64,000 bases of DNA, taken from NCBI RefSeq assembly GCF_014639235.1, contig NZ_BMFU01000001.1:992001-1056000 (forward strand). Direction: 5' to 3'. The notes below the pieces were generated by a model. That model saw only the letters and a list, made by a program, of their open reading frames with translations. It did not search any database and was not told the origin of the DNA. Below, piece by piece: positions 8,554-18,155 of the stretch. The stretch comes from Paenibacillus silvae. Its GTDB lineage: Bacteria > Bacillota > Bacilli > Paenibacillales > Paenibacillaceae. Each line of letters begins with the position of its first letter. Position 1 is the stretch's first letter. Both the position numbers and the translations under genes were made by a program.

Positions 8554-9810
8554 ATGAAGAATATAAATAATGAAAAATTTTGGAGAAGATTACTAAATTA
8601 TATTTCATTTGTTCTGATATTTGCTTTAATAGAATTTGTCATATATCATGTTCTTACTAAAATTGGGATTGAAGAATATTGGTTAGTAATACCAGTGGTA
8701 TTTTATCTTTTTTCTATGTTGATTAATAATTTTTGGGCCAAATCAAATTTAAATTCTCGATTATTAAGTGCTGTAAGTTTAGGAGCATTAATCGTACTAT
8801 ATTTCTATATCAGTATTGAGAAAATCAATCTTTGGGTTACCAGTAATGCAGAATTGCTATCTTTTCTTATTGTGTTGATTTATTTTATTAATTTGATTCT
8901 AGTTAATAAAGCAATAAAAGTTACTGAAGTAGATAGTATGAGTAATGATAATAATAGTTTATTTAATTTGTTTTATATTAATACATCGAAAGTCCATGAA
9001 ATAGTAATGCTAATTGATAATAAGATTATGAAGACAGTAGAAAAAGAACAAATCTCAGAAGAATTACTCAAATATAACTCATCGCTTAATTTAAATGTCC
9101 CTGATACTCTGACAACTGGAATTGGTTATTTGAAGGAAGATAATTCTAAAAAGAAAGTGTATGAGAGTTTTGATGTGAAAAATACGAAGTCTATAATGCT
9201 TAGAAAAATATATGAAACAATACAGGCTAATAAGCAACAAAGTAGAAATACGCTAAAAACTGGCGATTTAGTTGTTTTTGAAAACATAGAACTCAGACCA
9301 AGGAATATTGATGATACGGTACTTGTATTAAATATTTTAAGGGATAGTAATATCAAGAATTCATCAAATGATAATTTAGAGATAAATCTCAACAAAATGA
9401 TGGATAAAATGCTTGATGACTTTACTATAGACTATATATTTTCATATAAAACTGATGATGTTGAAGAAGAATTTATCGTTCAATTGCCGTTCAAAAATAA
9501 CGATAACTTTGAAAATGGTTATCAACATAATGACTTGCAATTAGGCAAACTAAGCTTAATGGGTATATACCGTGGGGAAATTGACTACTCTCAGCGAGAA
9601 AGTACATCATCAAAGTTTTTAGATCTAATGTCAAAATCATATCAAAATGAGTTGAAAGAGGGTTCAGACGCAATCATGAAATCTAGTAATGCATCTGGAG
9701 AAGCGGTAGAGATAGCATTTGACTTTAGTCATAATAAATTGAGCGAAAAATTAAATTTGATTGATGTAATAGCAATTATACAAGAATTAAACATAGATAG
9801 GAAAAATTGA
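8554..9810 (+). CDS. four-TM membrane protein, partner of the AAA+ ATPase, unknown family
   Basis: The 418-residue protein begins with four closely spaced membrane helices (about 15-36, 43-61, 69-88, 100-120). A cytoplasmic domain of about 290 residues follows, containing LFYINTSKVHEIVMLIDNK and LKTGDLVVFENIELRP. The latter resembles conserved stretches of uncharacterised DUF6414-like proteins, but I cannot assign the family with certainty. The ATG at 8554 follows GGAGAAG; an ATG at 8536 is less well placed. Codon use is strongly AT-rich, unlike the flanking genes. Its stop is one base before the start of the ClpB-like ATPase gene, so the two are surely co-translated. A role as membrane anchor, sensor or effector is inference. 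Confidence 0.75.
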   Translation: MKNINNEKFWRRLLNYISFVLIFALIEFVIYHVLTKIGIEEYWLVIPVVFYLFSMLINNFWAKSNLNSRLLSAVSLGALIVLYFYISIEKINLWVTSNAELLSFLIVLIYFINLILVNKAIKVTEVDSMSNDNNSLFNLFYINTSKVHEIVMLIDNKIMKTVEKEQISEELLKYNSSLNLNVPDTLTTGIGYLKEDNSKKKVYESFDVKNTKSIMLRKIYETIQANKQQSRNTLKTGDLVVFENIELRPRNIDDTVLVLNILRDSNIKNSSNDNLEINLNKMMDKMLDDFTIDYIFSYKTDDVEEEFIVQLPFKNNDNFENGYQHNDLQLGKLSLMGIYRGEIDYSQRESTSSKFLDLMSKSYQNELKEGSDAIMKSSNASGEAVEIAFDFSHNKLSEKLNLIDVIAIIQELNIDRKN

Positions 9811-9811
9811 A

Positions 9812-11383
9812 ATGGGAGCATTATTATATATTTATGATAGAAATAAAATAACGGATATGAGAGATGCTCTTTCTGATAGGAGATTTATTAGCATTAGTTA
9901 TTTGCTTCATATTTGCGACAATATAGACGACTTGATGAATCTTGATTATACTTCTAGGAGTAATCTAGTTATAGATCTCAGTAATCTTATTAAAGAAGGA
10001 AATCTGAACAGCATTTATACTGAAAGATATTTACTTACAATACTAAGCGAATTTGAAAACACCATATTTTGCATTAGATCCGAATACTTTAATTCATTAA
10101 TTGATATATATCCATACCTTTTTGATGATGATAAAATAAGCTTAGAATTCCAAGAAGCAGAACAAATTCAAAATGAAATAATTGGTAAAAGTCTGAAAAT
10201 TATTTCTTCTTTAAAGTTGTTCGTATATAGAATGAAAAGTACGTTTAGACAATTATCAGATGATAATAAAATAGTATCTTTATTAAATCTGGTTGATGCA
10301 TTTGATGGAGTATCATTAAAGTATAACCCTGACATCATAAGAGATGCAACGAAGGAAAGTAATGTTGATTTTGTTGATATATCATCAATCATCCCACTCT
10401 TTAATGTTAGAAAGGATTTAATTTCTTATTTTGAAGTATTACTTTATCATATTGCAACAAACGAGAAAGTAAGCTTTTCAATTACTGATGAATTCTCTGA
10501 GGAGGCTTTACAGTATTTCCCTTTAGTTTTTAACGGGGTAGAATACATCGACAGCGAAACTGTTAACACTAGTACTATCAGTGATAATGATAAAGTAGTT
10601 AATATAGAAGAGATTAATTTGATATCTAGACAAATAAACAGAAAATTACAAGGGCATCAAGCATTCAAAGATGATTTTAGTCATAATTTATTAAAATTCA
10701 CTTTTTTAAGCACATTATCTAAACGAAAGATACTATCGATATTTCTTTGTGGCGATTCTGGAATAGGCAAGACTGAGTTCGCTAAGATTGCATCTACCAT
10801 AATGTTTCCGAGTGAGCAACTTATAAAAATAAATTTCGGGAATTATTCAACAGAAGGTGTTTTGAATAGCTTGATAGGCTCACCGCTTGGTTATGTAGGG
10901 AGTGGAGAAGGTGGCGAATTAATAAATAAAATTAAAACATCAAAATCAAGGATAATTTTGATAGACGAATTTGAAAAGGCAACTCCAAGTGTATTCAATT
11001 TTTTTTATGAATTGCTGGAGGATGGGAAATTTACTGATCGACATGGGGTAGAACATGATCTATCTGGATATATTATTGTGTTCACTTCGAATATGTCCCA
11101 AACAACATATCGAAATATGATACCAGACCCATTAAAATCAAGGTTTGATATGGTATATAATTTCACTGATTTAGCAGAAGAAGATAAGATGACATATATT
11201 ATAAGTACAGCAAGTAACTTAGTTGATAGGCTAAAAGAAGAATTTGGCATATTAGTGGATATTAATTCGATTCAGACACCTTTAAATGAGCTTGCTAGAT
11301 ATAAAAATCTTAGAGATATTAAACGTAAGATAGAAGACATAGTATTTGTCACTTTCTTTGATCTATGGAAATTAGATATTTGA
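9812..11383 (+). CDS. ClpB-like AAA+ ATPase with unique N-terminal domain
   Basis: The 523-residue protein has about 270 N-terminal residues of no recognised family and a C-terminal AAA+ module of the ClpA/ClpB second-domain type. Walker A is GDSGIGKT (314-321). The aromatic pore-loop motif YVG is at 361-363 within GYVGSGEGGELI. Walker B is IILIDEFEKA with D385/E386, sensor 1 is TSN (425-427), and a likely arginine finger is R444 in PLKSRFD. ClpB-type modules form hexamers that thread proteins, so an unfoldase or remodelling role is likely. No peptidase-binding loop or protease domain is evident. AT-rich codon use and the position between repeated rhodanese 3' ends mark it as acquired cargo together with the upstream membrane protein. 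Confidence 0.85.
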   Translation: MGALLYIYDRNKITDMRDALSDRRFISISYLLHICDNIDDLMNLDYTSRSNLVIDLSNLIKEGNLNSIYTERYLLTILSEFENTIFCIRSEYFNSLIDIYPYLFDDDKISLEFQEAEQIQNEIIGKSLKIISSLKLFVYRMKSTFRQLSDDNKIVSLLNLVDAFDGVSLKYNPDIIRDATKESNVDFVDISSIIPLFNVRKDLISYFEVLLYHIATNEKVSFSITDEFSEEALQYFPLVFNGVEYIDSETVNTSTISDNDKVVNIEEINLISRQINRKLQGHQAFKDDFSHNLLKFTFLSTLSKRKILSIFLCGDSGIGKTEFAKIASTIMFPSEQLIKINFGNYSTEGVLNSLIGSPLGYVGSGEGGELINKIKTSKSRIILIDEFEKATPSVFNFFYELLEDGKFTDRHGVEHDLSGYIIVFTSNMSQTTYRNMIPDPLKSRFDMVYNFTDLAEEDKMTYIISTASNLVDRLKEEFGILVDINSIQTPLNELARYKNLRDIKRKIEDIVFVTFFDLWKLDI

Positions 11384-11393
11384 GTTGGATATT

Positions 11394-11419
11394 GCTGTGT
11401 CATTAAGGCGCAGCTTTTT
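11394..11419 (+). terminator. terminator after the AAA+ gene
   Basis: GCTGTG (11394-11399) pairs with CGCAGC (11409-11414), with one G-U pair, followed by five T. Confidence 0.6.
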
Positions 11420-11561
11420 GTACGACTGGCACTCGCCTCTTTGCGAATGTTCTCCGCAATGAACAAGTTATGACAAGCAGCGGTTACGCTACATTGAGTA
11501 AACACGAACTAAGAGTTTAGAGGATTGTTTTCCACAGGGGCAGTTTTAAATGTATGCTGAA

Positions 11562-11621
11562 AGCTGGAGCGAATGGATCAGTTATGAGAGGAATGTGGTG
11601 GCTACCGAGGAGAAGAACTAA
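11562..11621 (+). repeat. rhodanese 3'-end repeat, copy 2 (orphan)
   Basis: This copy encodes SWSEWISYERNVVATEEKN and a stop. It is clearly homologous to the end of the sulfurtransferase gene at 7536-7592, but it is diverged and has no gene in front of it. Differences fall mostly at tolerated codons, so it looks like the end of an allele from a related strain rather than a fresh duplication. It marks the right edge of the AT-rich insert. Confidence 0.8.
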
Positions 11622-11698
11622 TCGTTATCCAGAATCACGGAACTATTTGGATCGTTGAGTCTTCTTTGGCTTACTAAGGAATATATCGCTTTGGTACC

Positions 11699-11917
11699 TC
11701 AAATATCGCCTAAGATGTTCTTGCTGTTCTCCCCTGCTCGTAATACTATTTCATATTCAGCGAAATGTACCAAGATTCCGCGAGCGGACCGAATTGGAGG
11801 CGGCTTTTCCAGCTCATTTTCATAACGGGCTGGAGAAGCCAGATATACGAAATTAAAGCTGTACTCCATCAAGTTAGTGATTGAGTCTTCGTACCTTCGC
11901 CATTTTGGAGAAATCAT
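11699..11917 (-). CDS. small hypothetical protein downstream of RHH gene
   Basis: This 72-residue frame begins MISPKWRRYEDSITNLMEYS. It starts 18 bases after the stop of the ribbon-helix-helix gene on the same strand, but no convincing ribosome site precedes it. I do not recognise it. It may be a small second gene of an RHH-regulated pair or the tail of a broken gene. Confidence 0.35.
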   Translation of the reverse strand: MISPKWRRYEDSITNLMEYSFNFVYLASPARYENELEKPPPIRSARGILVHFAEYEIVLRAGENSKNILGDI

Positions 11918-11935
11918 TTTAAAGCCAAATTGATT

Positions 11936-12358
11936 TTATTCGATAAGTCGGCTATTTGGAGATTTCTCCGGAAAAATTAATGCGCTTTCAATGAGATATT
12001 TAATTTTTTTTCGTTGTTCTTCAATGACTACGACCTCTTTAGAAAGTTCATTGAAAAAAGAATAATGACTTTTGACTCCCAACATGATTAAGTATGAAGC
12101 TCCTTCAGATCGGCTGTTTACATGTCCACTTGTAATTAAATCATCAATAATACTCATGACATCATCTGAAATACGAACAGAAACGACATTTTTTCTAGTT
12201 TCTTTATTTAGATCATTTTTTTGAGCTAATAAACGCTGAGCCGCCTCTTCGGTAAGTAATTTCTTTTCTATAAGACCTTCAAGAATCGTTTCATCAATCG
12301 GAACTCCCATTTGCATTTTACGTTCAAGCTTTTCTTCCGTGGCTTTTTGAATATCCAT
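11936..12358 (-). CDS. ribbon-helix-helix-like DNA-binding protein
   Basis: The 140-residue protein has a charged helical N-terminus (MDIQKATEEKLERKM). A segment about residues 60-100 follows, VVSVRISDDVMSIIDDLITS then SRSEGASYLIMLG, which has the beta-strand, helix, S-R-S-E, helix layout of CopG/ribbon-helix-helix proteins. A helical C-terminal region follows. The ATG at 12358 is preceded by AAGGAGTG at good spacing. It is probably a transcriptional regulator or antitoxin; no toxin family is recognisable next to it. Confidence 0.6.
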   Translation of the reverse strand: MDIQKATEEKLERKMQMGVPIDETILEGLIEKKLLTEEAAQRLLAQKNDLNKETRKNVVSVRISDDVMSIIDDLITSGHVNSRSEGASYLIMLGVKSHYSFFNELSKEVVVIEEQRKKIKYLIESALIFPEKSPNSRLIE

Positions 12359-12792
12359 TTTTTCACACTCCTTCATATCGACATTACATTATTACACGTA
12401 ATTTATAAAGTCATTTAGCCGCGTTTCTTCCCCAAAAATCGAGTGAAATTCTTGGCAAGTTGATTCCTGTGATATTTGTTCCTACAGCACGAAAGGAAAC
12501 ATTTTATTGCTATCGGACCGTAATCCCAATTCGGCATTTCATAGTTGCACACCAAGCTTGCCTCCCGTAGGACATATGTCTCCTTTTCTACGAAAACGAT
12601 TAAAAAAGCTTTATAATCCACTGCAAATGTTCGATATACAACAAATGAACATCCGCATATCCCATGTTTACATCCTGAAATCGAGCTCAGAAATGTGGCA
12701 CGGGAGAACAGAATAATACATATAACAGGTTGTTAGGAACAGAGAAAGTTCTGTCTGGTGGTAAGGCAGGAACTAACAAAGGAGAAGAAGAC
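12359..12792. other. intergenic region before the GH81 gene
   Basis: It holds the RHH promoter at its left end and presumably the glucanase promoter at its right end. A 68-residue frame on the minus strand (12415-12621) has no ribosome site and no recognisable family, and I do not call it. No clear repeat or terminator was found. Confidence 0.4.
12391..12402. promoter_or_regulatory. candidate operator of the RHH gene
   Basis: ATTAC-AC-GTAAT is a short inverted repeat, with a further ATTAC just beside it, located 30-45 bases upstream of the RHH start in the expected promoter area. Autoregulation is common for RHH proteins; binding here is inference. Confidence 0.35.
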
Positions 12793-15700
12793 ATGAAGGG
12801 ACGAACGAGTCACAAACGAAACAAACGCAGCATCTGCGTGAACTTGCTGTTATCCATGCTATTGTTGGTTAGCAGCTTGCCGCTATGGCCAAGCAAGGCA
12901 GCGAACGCTGCAGCCGAAGGGTCATATCTCTTATCCCTGAACAGACCGGTGTATAGCTCCTCATCCCTTGGTGGGAATACAGCCGATCTTGCCGTGGATG
13001 GAAACAAAGATACCCGATGGGAAAGTGCATGGCAGCAGGACCCTCAGTGGATCTATGTTGACCTGGGCGCAGTTGCCTCCATCTCGAACATTTCGATTCA
13101 GTGGGAAAATGCTTATGCATCCTCCTTCGATCTTGAAGTGTCGGATGACGAAGTTAACTGGGAGCAAGTATACTCCACAACGAAGGGTCAAGGCGGTCTG
13201 ACGGAAGTGGAGGTTTCCGCCAATGCACGATATGTGCGTTTGTTCAGTCATGAACGGGCACAGCAAGCCTACGGTGTATCTCTTTACGCGTTCGATGTGT
13301 ATGGAACGGGTGGAGCAAATCCGCCTCCAAAACCAACTGCAGCCAACCTTGCCCTGGGTAAATCGGTCATGGCGTCATCGGAGGAGATTGACGAACCTAG
13401 CCGCTCCGCCGAAGACAAGGCCAAAATGCAGAAGCGCGATTATGAAGCGCGCAATGTGACAGATGGTGATTCAGGTACACGCTGGTCTTCCATTTACAAG
13501 GATCAGGAATGGATTGTTGTGGATCTTGGTCAACCTCATGAAATCGGAGGAATTTCGCTGCAATGGGAAAATGCGTTTGGACGTGCTTACGACATTCAGG
13601 TATCCGACGACGCAAAGCAATGGACTACGCTGTATCGGGAGTTACACAGCAACGGTGGACGGGATGACATTCCTGTATATGCTGAAGCCAGATATGTCAG
13701 GCTTGCAGGGCTTGGCCGAGGTACAACCAATGGGTATTCACTTTATGCCTTTGATGTATATGAGTATATTCAAGGGAATGAAAAACCGGTCTACACCATT
13801 CCGTCTATTCCAGAGATGAGCTCGGTACAAGTCGGCGCTGGCAGTTATGCCATTAATGACATCACGATGCTGCAGCCGAAAAACCCGAAAAATCGCACAG
13901 CCGACATCACCGCTCCAATTCCATCCAATGACTGGTGGCAATCGATTCTCGTTTCGGATTTAGGAGATGGAAACAATCTGGTCACGCTGCCGTTCAAAAA
14001 TAGATACTCCAAGCAGGGGCTTCATATTTTGAATCCTGGTGCCGGATACGTTTCTGCTGACGGCAACTCGATGGATGCTGATGGTGAAGCTGACCTTATC
14101 CTGACAACAAGCGATATGAACCCGGCCAAGGTCAATACCAAGGTCGCAGGATACGGAGATTACTCCGCTAACATCATCATGAGTGATGATGACACGGCGA
14201 AGGTCAATACAACCTTCGTAAAAGGCTCCCCTTTTCTATACAATACGTTCGAGAACCCGGAAACCATCCTGCTCCGTTCACCGAACATCACACGTCTCTT
14301 TGATGATCAAAATCATGAGATTGTGCTAAAGGACGGGGAATCATGGACCGGGGATCATATCGGCGTAGAAGTCACCAATCAGGACAGAGCGCCTTCGCCG
14401 CAAACTTTTACAAGAAACTACGGCCTTTATGCACCTGAAGGAACCACATTTATAAAGCTTGGCAATACAATTAAGATTAAGCTGGGATCACACGAAAATT
14501 ATTTATCGCTGGCTACTCTGCCATCTGCGTCAGAATTAGCATACTATTACCAGCATGCCTATGCTTTTGTGACGGACACAGTTGTCGATTACGACTATAA
14601 CGAGAGCACTTCACAAGTTACAACGACCTTCAGCTCGGTTACACAAACGAAGCGTGCCAACTTTTCCGCGAGCACATTAATGGCTTTGTTCCCGCATCAG
14701 TGGAAACTTGCAACAACTCCACTCACGGAGCTCGCTTACCCTTCTATTCGTGGAGAGATGAAAGTGAGCGAAGGCAACAGCTTTACAACACAAGATCGTT
14801 TCTACGGCATTATTCCTCAATTTGTGGAGCCGGATGATCCGACTTACTCACGCGCGCAATTAATCAGTTATCTGGATCAGCTTGATGCAGATACGTCAGG
14901 CAATATAATGAGTGAAGATCCCTACTGGCAGGGGAAAAAACTTCATCCGCTTGCACTGGGTGTGCTCATTAGCGATCAGCTTGGAGATCAGGAACGTCGG
15001 GACCACTACCTGTCCCAGTTAAGAAGCATTTTGACCGACTGGTACACCTATTCACCGGATGAACGTCTACACTCCTATTATTTTTATTACTCGGATGAAT
15101 GGGGAACGATCTTCCCTTATGGAAGCGGGTTCGGAGTCAATACCGGGCTGACGGATCATCATTTTACGTATGGTTATTACGTCTTTGCATCTGCGGTGCT
15201 GGCTATGTATGATCCAGCTTTTGTACAGGATTATGGCGATATGGTCGAACTGCTGATCCGGGATTATGCCAATCCTTCGCACACAGACGATCAATTCCCA
15301 TGGATGCGTAATTTTGATCCTTATGCAGGTCATTCCTGGGCGGGCGGTTATGCCGACAATCGCAGCGGAAACAATCAGGAAGCTGCAGGCGAAGCTCTAT
15401 TCAGTTGGGTCGGACAATATATGTGGGGCGAAGTAACGGGGAACAAAGCCTATCGCGACGCAGGTATCTGGGGCTTTGTCACCGAGGAAAAAGCAGCCGA
15501 GCAATATTGGTTCAACTATGATGGGGATAACTGGCTGGAAGGATACAAACATGCTACCGTAGGGCATGTATACGGCAGTGCTTACCTGTATGGTACGTAC
15601 TTCTCCAACGAGGCCGAGCATATTTACGGCATTCACTGGCTGCCGCCCGCAGAGTGGATGACCTATTATGGTCGTGATCCGAAGAATACTGCGGCATTAT

Positions 15701-17769
15701 ACAACGGTCTGATCAAGGATCTTGGGGGTCAGCAGGAGCACACATGGCAGCACATCATCTGGCCCTTCCAATCCATCGGGGACCCGCAGGCTACTCTTGC
15801 GAAGTGGGATACGAAAGAGATGCAGCAAAACGAAGTCTTTAACGCCTATTGGTTCATACACAGTATGGCATCCACAGGAACACGTACCATGGACATTTGG
15901 GCTGATTCCCCCGCAGCGACCGTATACGAAAAGAATGGCGTCTACACGGCACAAATCTGGAATCCATCAGATACCGCCAAAACGGTTCGCTTTTATAATG
16001 CAAGCGGTGCTTTGGGTTCAGCTACCGTCTATGCGAAGGCTCAAGTGAAGGTCAATCCATTGGAACATACAGTAGTCGAACAGCCGGATGCTTCACAAGG
16101 CGTCACCTATCTGGATCGCAGCAAATGGACGATTACCGCCTCTTCCAGTTCGGAAGCAGTGGAACGCATGATAGACGGAGATTTGACTACCCGCTGGTCA
16201 TCGGGACAAACACAACAGCCCGGAGACTGGCTCCATATTGATCTGGGCAACGAGCAGATGATGGACACTCTTTTCATGAACTCCGGCAACAGTGGAGGTG
16301 ATTATGCCCACGGGTATGAAGTTTACGTTTCGAAGGACGGTGAGAACTGGAGCATGCCGATTGCACAGGGAACCGGGACATCTCCGAGCCTGTCCGTCGA
16401 TTTGGGAATGCAGACCGCGCGTTACATCAAAATTGTATTGACTGCTCCCGCAGACAGTTGGTGGTCCATCTCGGAACTCAAGCTCGCCCGATTCGGGAAA
16501 TTGGACCAAGCACCTGAACAACCAAATCCAGCTCCAGCCCCGCTGCCCGATCGGTCAACCTGGATCGTGACCGCTTCCTCCACGCAAGGAACGGATGTCT
16601 CAGCTCACATGCTGGATGGAAATAAAGACACATTATGGACGAACGGACGAAAGCAAACGAGCGGACAGTGGATTACGATTAATCTTGGGCAAACGAGTGC
16701 TTTTGACGCGATAGAGCTGGACCCGGGGAACGCCAAGGATGACTATCCGCGGCAATATCGCATTTTCGTTTCCGATGACGGGCAAAACTGGGGAACCTCT
16801 ATTGCCGGAGGCGAAGGAACGCCGGGACGTCTCTCCATCACCTTCCCCGAACAGCAGGCACGTTATGTGAAGATCATGCAGACCAGTGAATCCGATCAAT
16901 GGTGGTCGGTCTCTGAGCTATTTGTTAATCACTATGGAACAGGAAAACAAAAACGTCTGCTTCCAGATGGCTGGTCCGTCACAACGTCTTCCGGTGAGGG
17001 GGCTGCCACGGTGCTGGATGGCTCGAACGAAACTCGCTGGACTTCCGGTCAGACACAAACAGGCGGTGAGTGGCTTCAGCTGGATCTGGGCCATTCAGAG
17101 ACAGTGAACCGGATTGTACTGGATAGTGCACACTACAGTGAGGATTATGCTCGTGGTTATGAGGTATACACCTCTCTCGACGGCATGGATTGGGGTAAAG
17201 CTGTGGCTACGGGTGAAGGGAAACATGCCTTGCTGTTCATTGCATTCGCTCCTCATGAAGCCCGCTATATCAAAATCGTTCAGACCGGAACGGATTCTCA
17301 CTGGTGGTCTGTAGCTGAAATCGCAGTTTACACTGCCGATCAGACACTATGGATACCCGGGAAACAGGATGAGCTGCTGCCTACCGAACTGGATCGGACA
17401 TCCTGGACAGCCACAGCTTCCACGTATGAGGACGTTGGTGCACTGCTGGATGATGATCTGAACTCACGCTGGACCTCTGCATCCGGACAACAAGCCGACC
17501 AGTGGATTCAGATCGATCTGGGAAGCATCCAGAATTTCAGCCGGTTAACTATGGACTCAAGCAGCAGCACCAATGACTATGCCCGCAGTTTTACAATCTT
17601 CACTTCAACGGATGGCGAGCAATGGAATTCGGTTTCAGAAGCTGTGGGAACAGATTCTTTAATCTCAGTGACATTCACGAACCAGAAGGCACGATATGTC
17701 AAAATTGCTTTGACTACGGACAATGCTGAGTGGTGGTGGTCTATTGCTGAGCTGAAGCTGTACCAATGA
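12793..17769 (+). CDS. secreted GH81 endo-beta-1,3-glucanase with six discoidin domains
   Basis: The 1658-residue protein starts with a signal peptide (about 1-38, ending SKAANAAA). Two F5/8-type-C (CBM32-like) domains lie at about 40-165 and 175-325. The GH81 catalytic region spans about 330-1080, with the acid D788 in TDHHFTYGYY and the pair E863/E867 in GNNQEAAGEA, the spacing typical of GH81. Four more discoidin domains follow (about 1104-1236, 1252-1380, 1389-1514, 1533-1658), each with the TRWTSG...W..IDLG...ARYIKI..T....WWS..EL pattern. GH81 enzymes cleave beta-1,3-glucans of fungal cell walls and callose. The ATG at 12793 has AAAGGAG upstream; an earlier ATG (12730) would bury the signal peptide. 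It lies between rhodanese-tail copies 2 and 3. Confidence 0.93.
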   Translation: MKGRTSHKRNKRSICVNLLLSMLLLVSSLPLWPSKAANAAAEGSYLLSLNRPVYSSSSLGGNTADLAVDGNKDTRWESAWQQDPQWIYVDLGAVASISNISIQWENAYASSFDLEVSDDEVNWEQVYSTTKGQGGLTEVEVSANARYVRLFSHERAQQAYGVSLYAFDVYGTGGANPPPKPTAANLALGKSVMASSEEIDEPSRSAEDKAKMQKRDYEARNVTDGDSGTRWSSIYKDQEWIVVDLGQPHEIGGISLQWENAFGRAYDIQVSDDAKQWTTLYRELHSNGGRDDIPVYAEARYVRLAGLGRGTTNGYSLYAFDVYEYIQGNEKPVYTIPSIPEMSSVQVGAGSYAINDITMLQPKNPKNRTADITAPIPSNDWWQSILVSDLGDGNNLVTLPFKNRYSKQGLHILNPGAGYVSADGNSMDADGEADLILTTSDMNPAKVNTKVAGYGDYSANIIMSDDDTAKVNTTFVKGSPFLYNTFENPETILLRSPNITRLFDDQNHEIVLKDGESWTGDHIGVEVTNQDRAPSPQTFTRNYGLYAPEGTTFIKLGNTIKIKLGSHENYLSLATLPSASELAYYYQHAYAFVTDTVVDYDYNESTSQVTTTFSSVTQTKRANFSASTLMALFPHQWKLATTPLTELAYPSIRGEMKVSEGNSFTTQDRFYGIIPQFVEPDDPTYSRAQLISYLDQLDADTSGNIMSEDPYWQGKKLHPLALGVLISDQLGDQERRDHYLSQLRSILTDWYTYSPDERLHSYYFYYSDEWGTIFPYGSGFGVNTGLTDHHFTYGYYVFASAVLAMYDPAFVQDYGDMVELLIRDYANPSHTDDQFPWMRNFDPYAGHSWAGGYADNRSGNNQEAAGEALFSWVGQYMWGEVTGNKAYRDAGIWGFVTEEKAAEQYWFNYDGDNWLEGYKHATVGHVYGSAYLYGTYFSNEAEHIYGIHWLPPAEWMTYYGRDPKNTAALYNGLIKDLGGQQEHTWQHIIWPFQSIGDPQATLAKWDTKEMQQNEVFNAYWFIHSMASTGTRTMDIWADSPAATVYEKNGVYTAQIWNPSDTAKTVRFYNASGALGSATVYAKAQVKVNPLEHTVVEQPDASQGVTYLDRSKWTITASSSSEAVERMIDGDLTTRWSSGQTQQPGDWLHIDLGNEQMMDTLFMNSGNSGGDYAHGYEVYVSKDGENWSMPIAQGTGTSPSLSVDLGMQTARYIKIVLTAPADSWWSISELKLARFGKLDQAPEQPNPAPAPLPDRSTWIVTASSTQGTDVSAHMLDGNKDTLWTNGRKQTSGQWITINLGQTSAFDAIELDPGNAKDDYPRQYRIFVSDDGQNWGTSIAGGEGTPGRLSITFPEQQARYVKIMQTSESDQWWSVSELFVNHYGTGKQKRLLPDGWSVTTSSGEGAATVLDGSNETRWTSGQTQTGGEWLQLDLGHSETVNRIVLDSAHYSEDYARGYEVYTSLDGMDWGKAVATGEGKHALLFIAFAPHEARYIKIVQTGTDSHWWSVAEIAVYTADQTLWIPGKQDELLPTELDRTSWTATASTYEDVGALLDDDLNSRWTSASGQQADQWIQIDLGSIQNFSRLTMDSSSSTNDYARSFTIFTSTDGEQWNSVSEAVGTDSLISVTFTNQKARYVKIALTTDNAEWWWSIAELKLYQ

Positions 17770-17847
17770 TACACTGAATTAAAAATCATCAATCTTACGC
17801 TGAATAAAAAAACATTAATCCAAGGATTTAAATATCGTTCGTGTAAC

Positions 17848-17888
17848 CACCTCTCTCCCTTAATTTTGCGGGACAGGGGTGTTTTTTT
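17848..17888 (+). terminator. rho-independent terminator of the GH81 gene
   Basis: CACCTCTCTCCC (17848-17859) pairs with GGGACAGGGGTG (17870-17881) at 11 of 12 positions and is followed by seven T. Confidence 0.8.
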
Positions 17889-18063
17889 GAATTCACCCGC
17901 TTCTAAATGCAATAAGCAGTTATCTCGAATTGAATACGTACTTTCAAATCACGAATACGAACGGCAGCAGGACACACTGAATATCCACCTAAGCACAGCT
18001 TTAGCGACCGTCATATGTTTTTTTTGCGTTGTTCCCGAAATCAGCCTATTGGAAAATTGAGGA

Positions 18064-18095
18064 TTGACAGCGCTAGACATCCAATTTAATATAAT
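18064..18095 (+). promoter_or_regulatory. likely sigma-A promoter of the OsmC-like gene
   Basis: TTGACA is at 18064-18069. TAATAT lies 17 bases further (18087-18092) and overlaps a TATAAT at 18090-18095 (20-base spacing). The start codon is about 60 bases downstream. Confidence 0.55.
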
Positions 18096-18155
18096 CTTAG
18101 CGGAAAACTATGAATAAATTCAGTAGAAATAAATCCACTAAAAGGAGACTACAAA

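Larger units (their letters stand above)
17770..18155. other. intergenic region between GH81 and OsmC genes
   Basis: It contains the GH81 terminator and the OsmC promoter, both listed. A 64-codon frame at 17866-18060 overlaps the terminator and is not supported as a gene. Confidence 0.5.

Noticed and set aside
11272..11505. 77-codon minus-strand frame over the end of the AAA+ gene
   Set aside because: Antisense to the ATPase C-terminus and crosses its terminator.
12415..12621. 68-codon minus-strand frame
   Set aside because: No ribosome site, no recognisable family, unusual composition; probably chance.
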